Positions 10,530 to 22,455 of a DNA stretch of 64,000 nucleotides are shown one piece after another. Position numbers and translations under genes: made by a program. The stretch is from Lingula anatina (taxonomy: Eukaryota > Brachiopoda > Lingulata > Lingulida > Lingulidae): NCBI RefSeq assembly GCF_001039355.2, contig NW_019775765.1:132276-196275 (forward strand), in the 5' to 3' direction. Position 1 is the first letter of the stretch; each line of letters opens with the position of its first letter. The notes under the pieces were generated by a model that was not told the DNA's origin, searched no databases, and saw only the letters and a list, made by a program, of their open reading frames with translations.

Positions 10530-13254
10530 ATTCAAACGTCTGAGGATTCCTTTGCAAAGAATGTTTTTGTTCTGTAGGGAAATTCTTTAGCTAAACACGT
10601 GGTTCTTTTCAAAAGAGTAAGAAACGTTGAAAATCAGTATACAGCAGGTAGGTCAAGCGTTCACTAGTATTCCTACTAGTCTGCGTAGACGGTGCATGGT
10701 GATAAAGTATTGAGGCATAGGGGGTGTTCCCTTACTCAATCAGCCCTTTTTGTGTTTTTCGTTTGTTTTTTTTTTACACACGGTGCTGGCAGATATACTT
10801 ACCAAACGCATTCGCAGCCTTCGCATCCGCAGCCTGTCATTTCTGAAAACCTGACCTCTTTCAAATAATCCTGGATCTCCTATGCTGTCTTAGAAAACGG
10901 CTTGCGCGCTTAGAATTCATTCATTGCGCGCGCAAATTTTACTTTTTATACCTTCAGTGCTACCTAACCAGAACAAACCAGTGTGGTCATTTCATCATTC
11001 CATGTTGTCTCAGTGCAAGGTCTCCGAACGTTTAACGTCTAATTTACTTCTGTTGACGTGCCAATGTCCTGTCTTTTATAATTATTTTTATTCGTTCGAG
11101 TTTTGTGTCTTGTTCTCTTCTTCTTTTTTCTCCTCTAATGTGCTTAAAAGTTTTTTTCGCATCGTTAGTTTTCTTCCCGCCCGTTCATCCATGTGTTTCT
11201 AACTCAGTCACGTTACACGAAAGGTATGTTACAATCGCGGGATATAAATGCAGTTTTGAGTTCTTTATTTCTACGTAGTGGGCGCATGTTAGATGTTGAA
11301 TTGAAATGGACCGTGTTTATTTGGAGTGTTTGGTGTTGTGAAAGCACTGTTTCCGTGTATCATTTCCAACTAAAACCGCTTTGTATGCCCGTTAAGATAG
11401 TCCCACTGCTCTGAAGCGAGCGTCGGTGCAGCTTGGATTTTCTATAACGTGTTTAAACCACTTCTACTAGTTTCTTATGCGACTCGAATAAAGTCGACAT
11501 GCCCCAATAAATAAATCGACTTCATAATTCGATCAGCCATAATATTATAAGGACGTATTTTTGTTATTTTCAGAAGTATACTATTAAAAAATCTATGGTG
11601 ACATTTGGTCAGCTTTTGTGGCACAAAACTGACTTCAGATATGCATCTTTTACATACAGGCACTTATTTCAATGCTAGGAAGTTTATAGGTATCACCTCC
11701 GGGATTTTCCCCGCCATATCGAACATACTCCCATATTGCTTCAGCCGTCCCAACACTTAGATTCAATGTTTGATGTAATTTCTGATAAAATAATTATGTT
11801 CTTTACGTCTGGCTTGTACACATTTAGATCGCCGTGTCTTTCTTCATATTTTAGAAGTAAATATCACACACGTCTGTTTGAGTGCCTGTATCTTAATAGG
11901 GGAAGTGCTTGGTCTTAATTGGGAGAGATAAATATTTTTGTAGAAAAAACATGTAAACAAAAATATGATATAAGGGCATTTAAACGAAAACAACAAGGCA
12001 ATATCAAGCAAATTGCAGCAATTGCTTACTTTTAATTATAAACAAAACATTATACACAATGGTAGAAATTTTTAGCAATTTTTCGTATGCATGTATGAGC
12101 CTCTCCAAATAATACAATATGGCCGCCAAAATAAAGTGTGGCGGGCTGCACTACGGGTTTTACAAAACATAATCAAATAGAATTACCACTAATTATGTAA
12201 TAATCACCAGTTGGTGCAGTCCATATGTACTTAAAGTCAAATGCAACAGGTGGCATTTTTGTCAATTCATTTCTTGAATATAATATCAATATTAGAAGGA
12301 TTGGTATGTTGCATACATAGTTGTCATGATTTGAACTAAACGACCTCACCCTGGTCATATGAAAGTTATTAAAAAAACACAGAAGATATTAACATAGTAT
12401 ATTCAAGTTGAAATCTTATGCAATATCATAAAACTATACTTGTTTAAATAAAGGTATAGTTAAGCTAGAATTCAACAGCCACAACAATAACGTTGTTTCC
12501 AATGAAATATTGCTTTTAAACTATCACATCAGTAGTAAGGGAAGAAAAACGTACATCTATCATAACGGATTTTAGGCAAATCATTTTCATCTTAACAGTT
12601 TCCTTAACGCCCATACGTTAAAATGTTAACCTCGTCTAAGAAATGTGGATCTCCAGGAAAAGGAATAGTTATCATCCTCTCCCAAAGAATGTTATCTACA
12701 AATCCTTCACGCCTATTCTGGTACAAACAGCTTTTCTACAAAACCAGTTTCCTTGCAATCTGGCTTTGATGTCAAAAGCCTGTGTCTCAGTTGGCCATAA
12801 GCAATATCAAACAAGGTATCATATTTGCTGCTTCGAATTATTGCTGATAAAGTTATTTAATAATACACAATTGAAAATAACGAATGGTGATGAACGTTCT
12901 TGAGTTACAGGTTAATGCAGCACATCTATTTCTCTAGATGTATAATTAAGTTGTTAGTTTACAAATACTGCCAATATTTCAAGCAGCTTATCGGGAAATT
13001 TTCAAAATGTAATATATTAGTGAAAAGTATTGTACACATTGTTAGTTTTTTCTTTTATTTATAATATAAGTAATGGTTCCACCCCCTAAAATAACGTTTT
13101 TCGTAAATCGTGTCACAGTCTAGAATAATTGACATAATAGATTAAGTTCTTTTGAATGTAAAACCCTCTGTATTTTTATAATAAGAAGGGATCGAATAAA
13201 CATGACAATGCTGGGGTACTGATTGATATCCCTGGCTTTGCTTAAATATGACTA
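10530..13254. other. Intergenic DNA between gene 1 promoter side and gene 2
   Basis: The first ~250 bases still match type A flanks, including a donor-like GTAAGTATA on the minus strand at 10798-10802. From about 10810 to 13254 I recognise nothing. Open frames at 10924-11414 and 12643-12903 are short, overlap and lack motifs. Unlike the other units, the region below gene 2 does not resemble the shared LRR 3' flank. Confidence 0.4.
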
Positions 13255-13936
13255 TTAAGGATATTGTCACCCTTCGCTCGAAACGCCTTATTTACTCCCT
13301 TATATACATTCTTTTGGGTAATAGATAATTTTTCAATGTAAATCTGAATTAATTAACATTATCACATTTGTCATCTTACGGTTGACGTCATAATTGCAAT
13401 TTTGGGGTAAAAACTGCAAAAACGATTTTTCAAATTGCTTTTTTACCTGAGCAACCGTGATCACCGTTTCACCGCCGATTTTATACCACCATTCAGTACT
13501 CCAAAACCCTGCCAGCGGTTTTTCTTAACAGTCTTAGTTCAGATTTCATCTTTGATGAGGCAAAACAATGCCTTTGTTTAATGAAAATCTGTCATTAGGG
13601 GCTAATAACTCAGTAACAAAAGCACTTAAACCAAAATGATGGTACGGGACTGTAGCCTACACACTCCCAATGAGCTCTGCCAATTTAAATGATACAATTT
13701 TGTTCAGGGATGAAGTTACGCCGCATACCGATTGCTATTTCACCTCAATAGAAAGGTGTTAAATAGGCGATTAAAGCTTTGAGATGACTATGCTTATACA
13801 TTGTACCTTAAAAATAAAAATGCTGATATTTTACAATTTCGAGTTTTTTTTTCATTGTTTTAAATCAGCACAAAGATAGATGCATGATTGAACAATTGGG
13901 TATCTGGATGATAATAAAGGGATACAATACCCTTAA
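13255..13936. mobile_element. 682-bp TTAA-flanked MITE, copy 1
   Basis: The left end TTAAGGATATTGTCACCC and the right end GGGATACAATACCCTTAA are imperfect inverted repeats that include TTAA. A diverged relative with the same termini lies at 24444-25027. TTAA at both ends of both copies suggests piggyBac-like insertion, but no transposase is encoded and the terminal bases are not a classic piggyBac match. Confidence 0.6.
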
Positions 13937-14152
13937 ACAGCTTTTCAGGGTATTGAAAGTAGGACAAACCCTTGGAAAAAAGGCAGGCACATTTACATCT
14001 TTGATGCCGGCGTGTGCGGACCCAATTCAAATTTTATCTGTAAGTATTTGATCAAAGACAAATGTAAAATAGTCGCAAAGCCAAAAAGTAGGATTATTCT
14101 ACCCGGCACATACAAAAAACTGGGGAAGGGGCGTGACGACATCCATGTTGTT

Positions 14153-16006
14153 TTAAACCCAACCTGTCTTTTTCAGATGAGTAAAGTCACCACTAGGGGC
14201 GCTGGTGGCCATTCCAGTCGTGTTCTGATCCAGACTATCTTCAGAACTTTGACCTTCAGGTGTTCTTTCACCCTGGACTTCTTCCGATAACTGGGTACCT
14301 TGATTGACGTGGCCTTGGTCCTTCTCCTTTGCGGGTTCTCGGTTTCTATAAATCAAGTAGCAAATCAGCAACACGACGACTGTAGAGACAACTGCCACAA
14401 TGGCGACAACAGCGACAAATACCGACACAGTTGTGATAGTTTGAACGTTGCTGATGTCCTTTTGGAGACTGGATAGTTGGACTGAAGGAATGAACGAGTG
14501 ATTCAAAGCCTCGGACGGGTGTTCCGTCGTTGTATTGGGTGGAGTTGTTGAGATACTGTTGCAGTTTTCCAAATTTTCGTCTTCAAGAGTGCAATCACTC
14601 AGAGTATATGATTTCACTGATTGGCCGTATAGCTCCCTTGGGAGATAACAAGCTCCACTAAAACTTATCCGAGCCGAAACTGAGCCGAAAGACGCTGATT
14701 GTTTTCTAACCCAGGCCAAGCGACAATCACAAGTTAAACGACCGCCTGAAATGTACATGTAGGAGTTCTGAAAATGTGCCAGAAAGTTTGCAACGGTACA
14801 CTTGTCAAAAGTGTCGGATTTAGTTTCATACAATTGAAGCTTCCTTATCGATTGAGGAAGAAAAAGGATCTGGCTCACTTCGTGTATAAGATTATCACTT
14901 ACGTCTAATTCCTCCAGTTGGACACAATTTTGGAACGATTGCAGGTCAAGAGAAAATAGTTTATTATAGGCCAGATTGAGTCTCCTTAACTGAACCATTT
15001 TAGCAAATTGGTTTTGATTTATCTCTTGTATTCCATTATTGCGTAAGTTAAGTTCTATCAATTTTGACATCCCTGATATTGCATCAGGTATGTGTGTTAA
15101 AGAAGAACCCATATTGGAAAGTCTAAGAATCTTCAAGGACTTCAAATGGACAAGAACCTCGAGAGTGGGAACAATACTTGGATTTTCACTTAGATCTAGG
15201 AACTCCAACTTGTTTAGATTGATGGAGACGTTGGCCGACAAAGAGTTCAGACTACAGGATCTCATATTAAGATAGGTCAGATTTCGAAGCAATCCAATTC
15301 CCGGAGGCACAGCATACAGTCTATTATCCTGAACGCTTAGCCACTCTAATGACCTGGGTAGCTTGTCAAATGACGCTACAGAACTCTGGTTGAGGGCGCA
15401 GCTTGCAAGGGACAATTTCCGGAGATTGGGTAGGTGCTCCAATGATGTTGGGATACTACTCAATAGACGGTTGTTGTCAAGCATTAGCAACCGGAGCAAA
15501 GTCAGGTGACTTAGATAGTTTGTCGGATCACCAGTAATTTTGTTGTATCCCAGATCAAGTTCCTGCAGTACAGTTAAGTACCTGAGGGCGGAAGGTACGG
15601 TGGTAAGGTATGAGTCCCGCAAGAACAAAGATCGCATGTTGTTCTGCACACCGTGAGAAAAAGCCAATGGACTTATGGAAAGCGTCATTTCGTAATTGCT
15701 CTCAAAATCCATACGTAAAATATTAGGGATGTTTTCGAATGATCCATTGTTGATGGTAAATGTTAAACGAGATGCAGAAAAAATAACACGAAATACATCA
15801 ACCGTATCGTTGGTAGCCATAAAGTGAGAAGAATCTATATAAGACCCACTGTAAGGGTTGCAGTAGAATCCCCATTTTGTCTGACCTTCCTCGGTATAAT
15901 TGGCACAGTCTGAGCAGTTAGGATTGACGGAACATGCTCCTTTGCATACTGAGGGTGCAGCGACCAGCAAACTTGCACAGAGAAGTAAAATATCTCTTAG
16001 ATCCAT
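14153..16006 (-). CDS. LRR type I transmembrane receptor-like protein, gene 2 (12 LRRs, tail tyrosines lost)
   Basis: This 617-residue protein has the family layout: signal peptide ending near SVCKG, four-Cys N-cap, about 12 LRRs, LRRCT cap (TCDCRLAWVRK), a Thr/Pro stalk with TTPPNTTTEHP, one membrane helix (VSVFVAVVAIVAVVSTVVVL) and a short tail. It is the most diverged member. In the tail, where the others have LYQNT and YEPL/F, it has SLDQNT and DFTHL, so both tyrosines are gone, and the C-terminus ends early at KKTGWV. The start is the ATG at 16006 (MDLRD), aligned with the paralogs and 8-10 bases after a splice acceptor; the 21 upstream codons are intron. A role without tyrosine-based signalling is inferred. 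Confidence 0.85.
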   Translation of the reverse strand: MDLRDILLLCASLLVAAPSVCKGACSVNPNCSDCANYTEEGQTKWGFYCNPYSGSYIDSSHFMATNDTVDVFRVIFSASRLTFTINNGSFENIPNILRMDFESNYEMTLSISPLAFSHGVQNNMRSLFLRDSYLTTVPSALRYLTVLQELDLGYNKITGDPTNYLSHLTLLRLLMLDNNRLLSSIPTSLEHLPNLRKLSLASCALNQSSVASFDKLPRSLEWLSVQDNRLYAVPPGIGLLRNLTYLNMRSCSLNSLSANVSINLNKLEFLDLSENPSIVPTLEVLVHLKSLKILRLSNMGSSLTHIPDAISGMSKLIELNLRNNGIQEINQNQFAKMVQLRRLNLAYNKLFSLDLQSFQNCVQLEELDVSDNLIHEVSQILFLPQSIRKLQLYETKSDTFDKCTVANFLAHFQNSYMYISGGRLTCDCRLAWVRKQSASFGSVSARISFSGACYLPRELYGQSVKSYTLSDCTLEDENLENCNSISTTPPNTTTEHPSEALNHSFIPSVQLSSLQKDISNVQTITTVSVFVAVVAIVAVVSTVVVLLICYLIYRNREPAKEKDQGHVNQGTQLSEEVQGERTPEGQSSEDSLDQNTTGMATSAPSGDFTHLKKTGWV

Positions 16007-17616
16007 TTCCAACTCTGAAGTGAAAAAACCAACACAAATAATTATCCTGTGAATGAAATGCGTTACCAAATTCTATTAGAACAGCAGAATACTTAGTTTT
16101 AATTCCCTTCTAAAGACCTACATTTTTTTAATCTGCCTATTGCTCTTTAATTTTTTATATATTTTATATTTTTAATAAGATTGTGTTTTTAGAAGTGTTA
16201 ATTTTAAATCTTTCCGATGAGAGTATTGTACTAATTTAAAATATTTTAGTAACATTACCAAGTGTAAAGCCTCAAATAAGAAACTTATTATCATTATATT
16301 TGCCAGACAAATTCATGCTGTATGAAATCACAGAGAAACACCGGCTATGAGGGTGTGCATCTTAAATTGAACAAACAGAATAATATATATATGCTATATT
16401 TTCTGAACCATTAAGCATGTTAGATGTGGTAAATGGAACAAAAAGCACTGTTTATAACAATTAACACCCATGAGGTGATCATCTGGAAATAAAAGTACAT
16501 GGAATTTGGAACGAGACATTATTTTGACCAGTACTGTATACCATGACACGTACAAATGAACTATACTGCTGGTTACAAGTATTACATACAGAGTGAAATG
16601 CGGTGGCCCATCGTAATCTGTTACTAAAATGTATTTATTTACATTTACATTTTTTGTGTCCACTTAGACAGTTGAAGTACACTTTATAGTAAAAATATTT
16701 TGCGGTTGACCAATTATTCTCTCGGAAGAAGGATCAGATGCCTGTCCCGTACTTTTGCCTTTAAAGACGTTTCTTGTTCTTTAGCTATATAGTGGATGGG
16801 CGGTTAATCCTAGCGTTGGTGATACGGGGACTACTGTAGATATAGCTAGATCACGGAAGGGCTACATTGCCGTCAGCAGTTCTCTTACGGACACCCTTAA
16901 CCTGACGGTGATTTCTACTTTATTCCTGCTTGCCTTATGGAAAGCTATTAAATGTATCGTATATCAATACGCCTTGTCACAGTCACAGCTTTCCCTCGAT
17001 AAAAAGGTTTGGTCTTACCTACTGGCTGACCCAGACAACTGTCACATTGCATCATTTAATTTGCCTCCCCATTGTTTATCAGGGCATTGGGAGAACAAGG
17101 AAAATGCAGAGGGGAGGGGGTGTAAGGATAAAAACAAAACAAAACAAAACAGAAAATGATAATATATTAGCAAACACAAATTCTACTATACACAATGAAT
17201 TTGTTTGTTTTCTACTCCGTGATCAGAAGTCTTTGTGTAAGCCCCAGGTAGTTATTTAGTATTCAAAAGAGATGTTTTCAATTGTATATTTAAGGCAACG
17301 GTGATACCCCCCTCTCTTCTCGTGTCATTTGAATTTTGTCTCTGCGTAGACAACGTTAAAACGATGTACCGTGATCGGTTTCTTAGCTGTATATAAGGGT
17401 AAAACAGTTGAATAATATTTAGCCCCCCCCCTTATAAAAAATCTTTTAAAATCAACAATAACTGATTTCAATACGTTAGTTTTTTCACATGTCTTTATTC
17501 AAAACGTAAAAACAAGACCACATACAAGTAAGCAAGCACGCGTGGTTTATCCAGACGACTATTACCACTGATGTTACGTATATATGTTGCATCATAACTG
17601 TTATATCTTTACTCTA
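16007..17616. other. Putative last intron of gene 2
   Basis: There is no gene. The DNA directly upstream of the gene 2 ATG is AT-rich and holds a short (AAAAC)n tract near 17137-17152. Small open frames at 16394-16663 and 16908-17259 have no motif and overlap one another. If the type A donor at 21868 is used, this belongs to a ~5.9-kb leader intron enlarged by transposons. Confidence 0.45.
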
Positions 17617-18136
17617 CGAGGGTTGATTGATAAGTAGTGAGTCTCGTGTGGAAGGGGTTAAGCAGGGATATCCCTTTTCAGCCCTTCTATTCCCTGACGA
17701 TTTAAAGTTGTGTAGCCAAAGTTTGGTGTCATTTGGTTAGTTTATGTCGACGAGGCAGCAGAAAGCTCAGGAAAGGTGCACTGTTCCTCCACATGTCTGT
17801 CATTGCCATGGCTGCAATCAACGAGTGTGGCTTTGAACTGATAGAACATTGACCTTATTCACCTGATCTTGCTCTCTCTGACTATTATCTATTTCCCAAA
17901 TTGAAAAAGGCCATTTCAGGTACTCACTTTGAGTCAGATGATGACGTCATACGTGAAGTGGAGGGGTTTCTGAACGGCCAAGAGAAGGGCTTCTATAAAA
18001 GTGGCATAGAGGCTCTCAAAACTTGCTGGCAAAAGTATATAGATACTCAAGGAGACTATGTTGAAAAATAAAGAAAAATACTTGTAAAATGTATACCCCT
18101 TCTATCTGAGGCTCACTACTTATCAATCAACCCTCG
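17617..18136 (+). mobile_element. mariner deletion derivative, complete ends (520 bp)
   Basis: Both termini are present as ~29-bp inverted repeats beginning CGAGGGTTGATTGATAAG, with TA duplicated outside (17615-17616 and 18137-18138). The interior is the same joined leader-plus-C-terminal-transposase structure as the copy at 4750. A further ~20-bp deletion removes the QDNAPAH catalytic block, and a stop replaces the first Pro of the PPYSPDLA region. The two copies share the large internal deletion, so it spread as a non-autonomous family. Confidence 0.9.
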
Positions 18137-18138
18137 TA

Positions 18139-20256
18139 CATACATGTATCAGGGCATCAGCTGGTGATTTTGCTATGGGAGAGTGGGGCAGAGGAGAGAC
18201 CAAGGATAAGAAATAAAATATATAAAATTATTTCACAGTAGCTAAATTTTAACTATAATGAGTAAAACACCAGGATGAAACAAATTGTTGTGTGCTAATC
18301 CCGTTTTGCACGTGTGTTGTTCTTATGTATATTTTGAATGATTAGGAGTACTCCAGATTATTCAAATAATTTACTATCTGAAATGACTGTTTTCTCTTCT
18401 CATACAATTGGGCCAGCTCCAGCCTCTCCATTTAACAGACGTACGTCACTAGTGTCTGCGTTTTACCGGCTACCTTTCGTTTATAAATCCCCTCTTTTTT
18501 CACAACTTAACTGAACAGTAGAACCATTGTTAAAGTTTAAATGGAGCGAGCTTGATTTTTTTCAATTCAAAACTAGCATAGCAATACATGTTTACGTGTT
18601 ATGTTATTGAAAATGTCACCTTGACCCTGGCTGCATTACACAACCGAGCATAATATTAGTGTCATCTTTGTAGAGGTTACTTCTATGTGCAGGTCATTGG
18701 TTAGGTCTGTTTGGTGTAAGGGTGACAATTACTAACGATTTATGTTTAGATGAGCTTGGTTTATGTAGTGCTGAAACCCGCATGAAAACAGATCAACATA
18801 AATTCATGGTAAAGGCTCTTGAACAAGCAGAAAAGGTACTTTATGTCCCATTTCGATATACCTGGGCTTCCTGTTAGCAGGTTAATACAAACGCATTCAA
18901 ATGCCTAAAAGGTATTTTGCAGCACAATAATCATGGGGGAACTGACTTATTGAACTGTAAAGAATGTGTACGTGTGTCTCACAACTGTAAGGCTATATTG
19001 TATATTGAGATAAATGCAGATCAGTCTCAGACATTTATATTGATCTGGACGTCAGGGAATTTGAGAAGATTGCTGCAACCCGGTGCAGGTTGTCATCATA
19101 CGATTTGACAGTGGAGAAGGGCCGCTGGTCTCGCGCCCACTACGCGCTATAAAAGCACGCGCGTAGACACGTGACCCTAATGAGCACACCCTAATGTTAA
19201 TTGTGTGTAACGTTGTTAATATTTGGTAGTGTCTTTTTAATAAATGAATATTTCTTTACCTTTGTGGAAATATCAGTAAAATATCAAATTTTAGGGGTGC
19301 TTGTTATAATATGAGTAAATGGTATAAAATGTGGATATTTTCACCGCTATTTTGTTTTTTGCACCAATAATCATGTCAGATATCTGTAAAAATTTAAATA
19401 TGTGAGGTGACCACCTGTAGGTAAAAGCATATATATTGTTGGTGGGACAGCCTTTTTGACCAATGCTGTATACACAAGGTATATCCTGCTTTAGATTTTA
19501 GCTCGGTAGACGCACGGTGTACTATAAAGTATTTATTTTCCTAGTGCTAACATTACGTTATTGTTTTGCTCAAATTCATAATTATACTCAAGTTGGTCGG
19601 GTCAGTATATGTCCTTAATATATGTAAGCAAAACTAACTATAACGTAATGTTAGCACTAGGAAAATATGGAGCAAATTTGCAGCAAACTTTGCAGCAATC
19701 CTGATATTTATTAAGGGGAGCCATTTCACATATTGGAGGCCTTGAACACCTGGTTGTGTCGGTATCCGCTTCTCGTCGTAAATAAGGGTAATGCTGCTGG
19801 ATAATAGTTGAAAATCCAAAATCGTCCTTTTAAAATTTACAATTGGTGTTTTTAAGGCTTCGTATTTATTTTCATTTCTTTAAAGACCGCAGCCCGTTGA
19901 GAGTCACATGAAAAAATTAGTCAGCACATGTGGCTGTATCACGTTACAGCGTCATATGTCACATGCATGCGTCATATTTTATGTGATAAGCTCACCTTGA
20001 CGCTGGCTGCAATGTACATCTGGATGAATAGTAATCCATTACTCTTCGTTTTTAAGCGCAAAAAAATTAAATTATATTTTACAAAAATGATATAATAAAA
20101 TAACAATCTCTTAAATTTAACACCGAGTGCTATCAAAACCTGTGTCCATTTTCAGATGTTTATTTGTTTGCAAGATGTGAAAATAAGTGAGAATAGGTGG
20201 CTCTGCCAAACAACTGTCACGTTGCTGCATAAAGACTTATCCTGTACGTAGCACCC
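18139..20256. other. Type A flank of gene 2, module X
   Basis: Module X (about 18230-18660) matches the flanks of genes 1 and 3. The rest is anonymous. A ~45-codon open stretch at about 18746-18880 on the plus strand reads like protein (LDELGLCSAETRMKTDQHKF) but has no family match that I can name. It may be a captured exon or transposon scrap. Confidence 0.4.
19536..19665. repeat. Perfect 25-bp inverted repeat (hairpin)
   Basis: Positions 19536-19560 and 19641-19665 are exact reverse complements around an 80-base loop. A second short pair (gttttgct near 19563, agcaaaac near 19627) extends the stem. It could be the folded form of a tiny MITE or a transcribed hairpin. No target duplication is evident. 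Confidence 0.8.
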
Positions 20257-21482
20257 AATGTAAATGCATTTAATAAGGAAGTTTTTCCCAATAATTTTTG
20301 TCCAGTTTTTCAAATTTTACTTACGAAAACAAGGATTAATATAGTTTTTTAATATTTTATAATAATCTCTTTGATGTCATTGTGTCATTGTGACATCAGT
20401 TCATTAAATGAATTCGCCAGTGAAGCAAACAAAAATATATTGCCTATTTTAAGTCATTCGACAACCATTAAAAGTTATATTTTGGATCTCCATATTTTCC
20501 AAATCATCATCGGTTAAAGAGTTACATGCCCCACAAAGGACCCTCATGTTAGTGTCTACTCACTGGAACGGTCGCTGTTACTTCTGACCTGATCTGGCTG
20601 CTACCAGGGCTCTCAAGCTACAAGGCATTTCATGGGATAGATTTTAAGAGTTTAATATGGAATAACTGGAATGAGGTTAACATTCCAGGCATTGGTCAAC
20701 ATTTGTCCAATTTGGTTCAGTTTTGTTGTTTGACATGTCGGCTGTTGATTTGGTTCAAACATGGTGATTTCGATGACCAAGGTAGCTGATTATTCCCTCG
20801 GTTCTGTAAGTTATCTGCTATTAAAAGTGCTCCGAGTAAACTGACAATCTGATCGTGCAACCTAAAATTGTTCCTAAGGTGCCCCCAATCAAATGTTTGT
20901 CAAGTGGTTCCCCGATGGACTGGATGTTTTTTTGTTTATTTGCAGCAGCATATTCGGAAAGACGCGGAGTCCTGTCCTGTCCTGGTGGAAAGATTTTAAC
21001 ACACTGTGAGTGGCCTTTGTGTAGGCTTATCAGTCTGGGCATTACTCTTTAAAACTGATCGTTTGATGTGGCACAATAATCTGTCCAACAATATTTTTTT
21101 AGCGCCATTCTGAGCCAGATTAACAATTTTATAAAACACTGCTTGACTCATTTTATGCACTGCTAAACCGACCGCTAGCATGTAAAATTTCAAATTCTTA
21201 TTTGCACTAATTGCCGACATATGAATACTATTTTGACAGAACCATGCTTCACCAAAGCTAAGCTTTGACCAGACCAAAGGAGCACTAACAAATTAAGTAT
21301 ATACACAAACAAATGCAGCAGTGCAACAGACATGGTAGCCAGTTCATTAGTAGAGACACGTCGGACTTCACACTTCTCCATACATATATCTCAAATGAGA
21401 TTTGATGTTTTCGAAAAAAAGAACGCATTTTTACCTCGGTAAATCTTTGAAACTAAAATATTCCATTTTAAATACAAGTCTA
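20257..21482 (-). mobile_element. Degenerate Tc1-like transposon A
   Basis: It is homologous to element B (22456-24118) in opposite orientation. Shared blocks include 'tttggatctccatat', the 'gacatcagttcattaa' region and transposase scraps such as FPPGQDRTPRLSEYAA and LGCTIRL on the minus strand. The ends are eroded versions of element B's termini (right end 'tattccattttaaatacaagtct'), and the left boundary is approximate. The frame is broken throughout. Confidence 0.65.
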
Positions 21483-21489
21483 TATATAG

Positions 21490-22453
21490 GCAAAGGTAGG
21501 TCCAGGATTTTGCTAAAGGTGGCCACCACGGCGTGAAGGACGGGGACGGATCAAGGATAAGAAATATAAAATATATCAGAGTAGATGAGATGAATTTTAC
21601 CATAATGAGTAGAAGACCAGAATCATGGATAATTCTGTGTTTTGTTTCATTTCGCCAGTTGTCTCTATATGTATTTGGGAGGGAGAGGTGCTTCAGATTA
21701 GTCAAAGAATAAACTGTTTTCCTTCCACTGCAGCTTGGGTTAAAGCCCCTTTATGACAAACTAAACAGATTACGCTTCTTCTTTTTTGCTTTTTACCAGA
21801 TATCCTTTGCATAGGAACCTATTTGAATTTTTGACAATTTAGCTGCTAAAATTTAATATAGACTTACCTGAAAGGGTTTTTTGGCCTGCAGATTTGGCAA
21901 TGAGTTAAACGGAGAAGTAATGTCGCACAGAATGCGAATTTTAGCAGGGGTTATTAGCTTTTCTATTCAGGCGAATCCCTTAAGTAGAGATTTTGTCACA
22001 AAGAAACTTTTGTCCTGTAAAGGTAGGAATTACTTTACTAAAACATGTCGTTCTTTTCAAAATAAAAAAGGTTGCTAAAACATTATACAACAGTGAGGCC
22101 AAGCTTTAAAAAGCATTCCTATTGGTCTGCGTGGAAGGTGAATGATGCTTAGATATTGAGACATAGGGGCAATCGCGCCTTACTTGTTTAAAATAAAAAC
22201 TGACTACACTGCCGTCAGAAATTAAATTTACTTACCCAGCACCATGCAGCGATATGTTTTTCGATACTTCCAAGCGTTGTTACCATAGAAATAACAATAA
22301 AACATAAACAGATTATGTTGATTTATCAGAATGCAAGTCTTATGAGTCCAAGCTGTGAACGTACTCTGCACAAAACAGTGGAACGTGCATTTATCACCAA
22401 AGGAGTTATACACATGAGAAATGTGCGAAAATGAAAAAAGGATGAATTGGAAA
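21490..22453 (-). other. Type A flank of gene 2 with candidate donor at 21863-21868
   Basis: This module sits between two oppositely oriented Tc1-like copies. It carries the conserved donor CAG|GTAAGTCTATATT on the minus strand (intron side 21863-21867) plus the conserved block around 21900-22130. A second donor-like GG|GTAAGTAAAT lies at 22231-22235. By position it would supply the leader exon(s) of gene 2. Confidence 0.5.
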
Positions 22454-22455
22454 TA

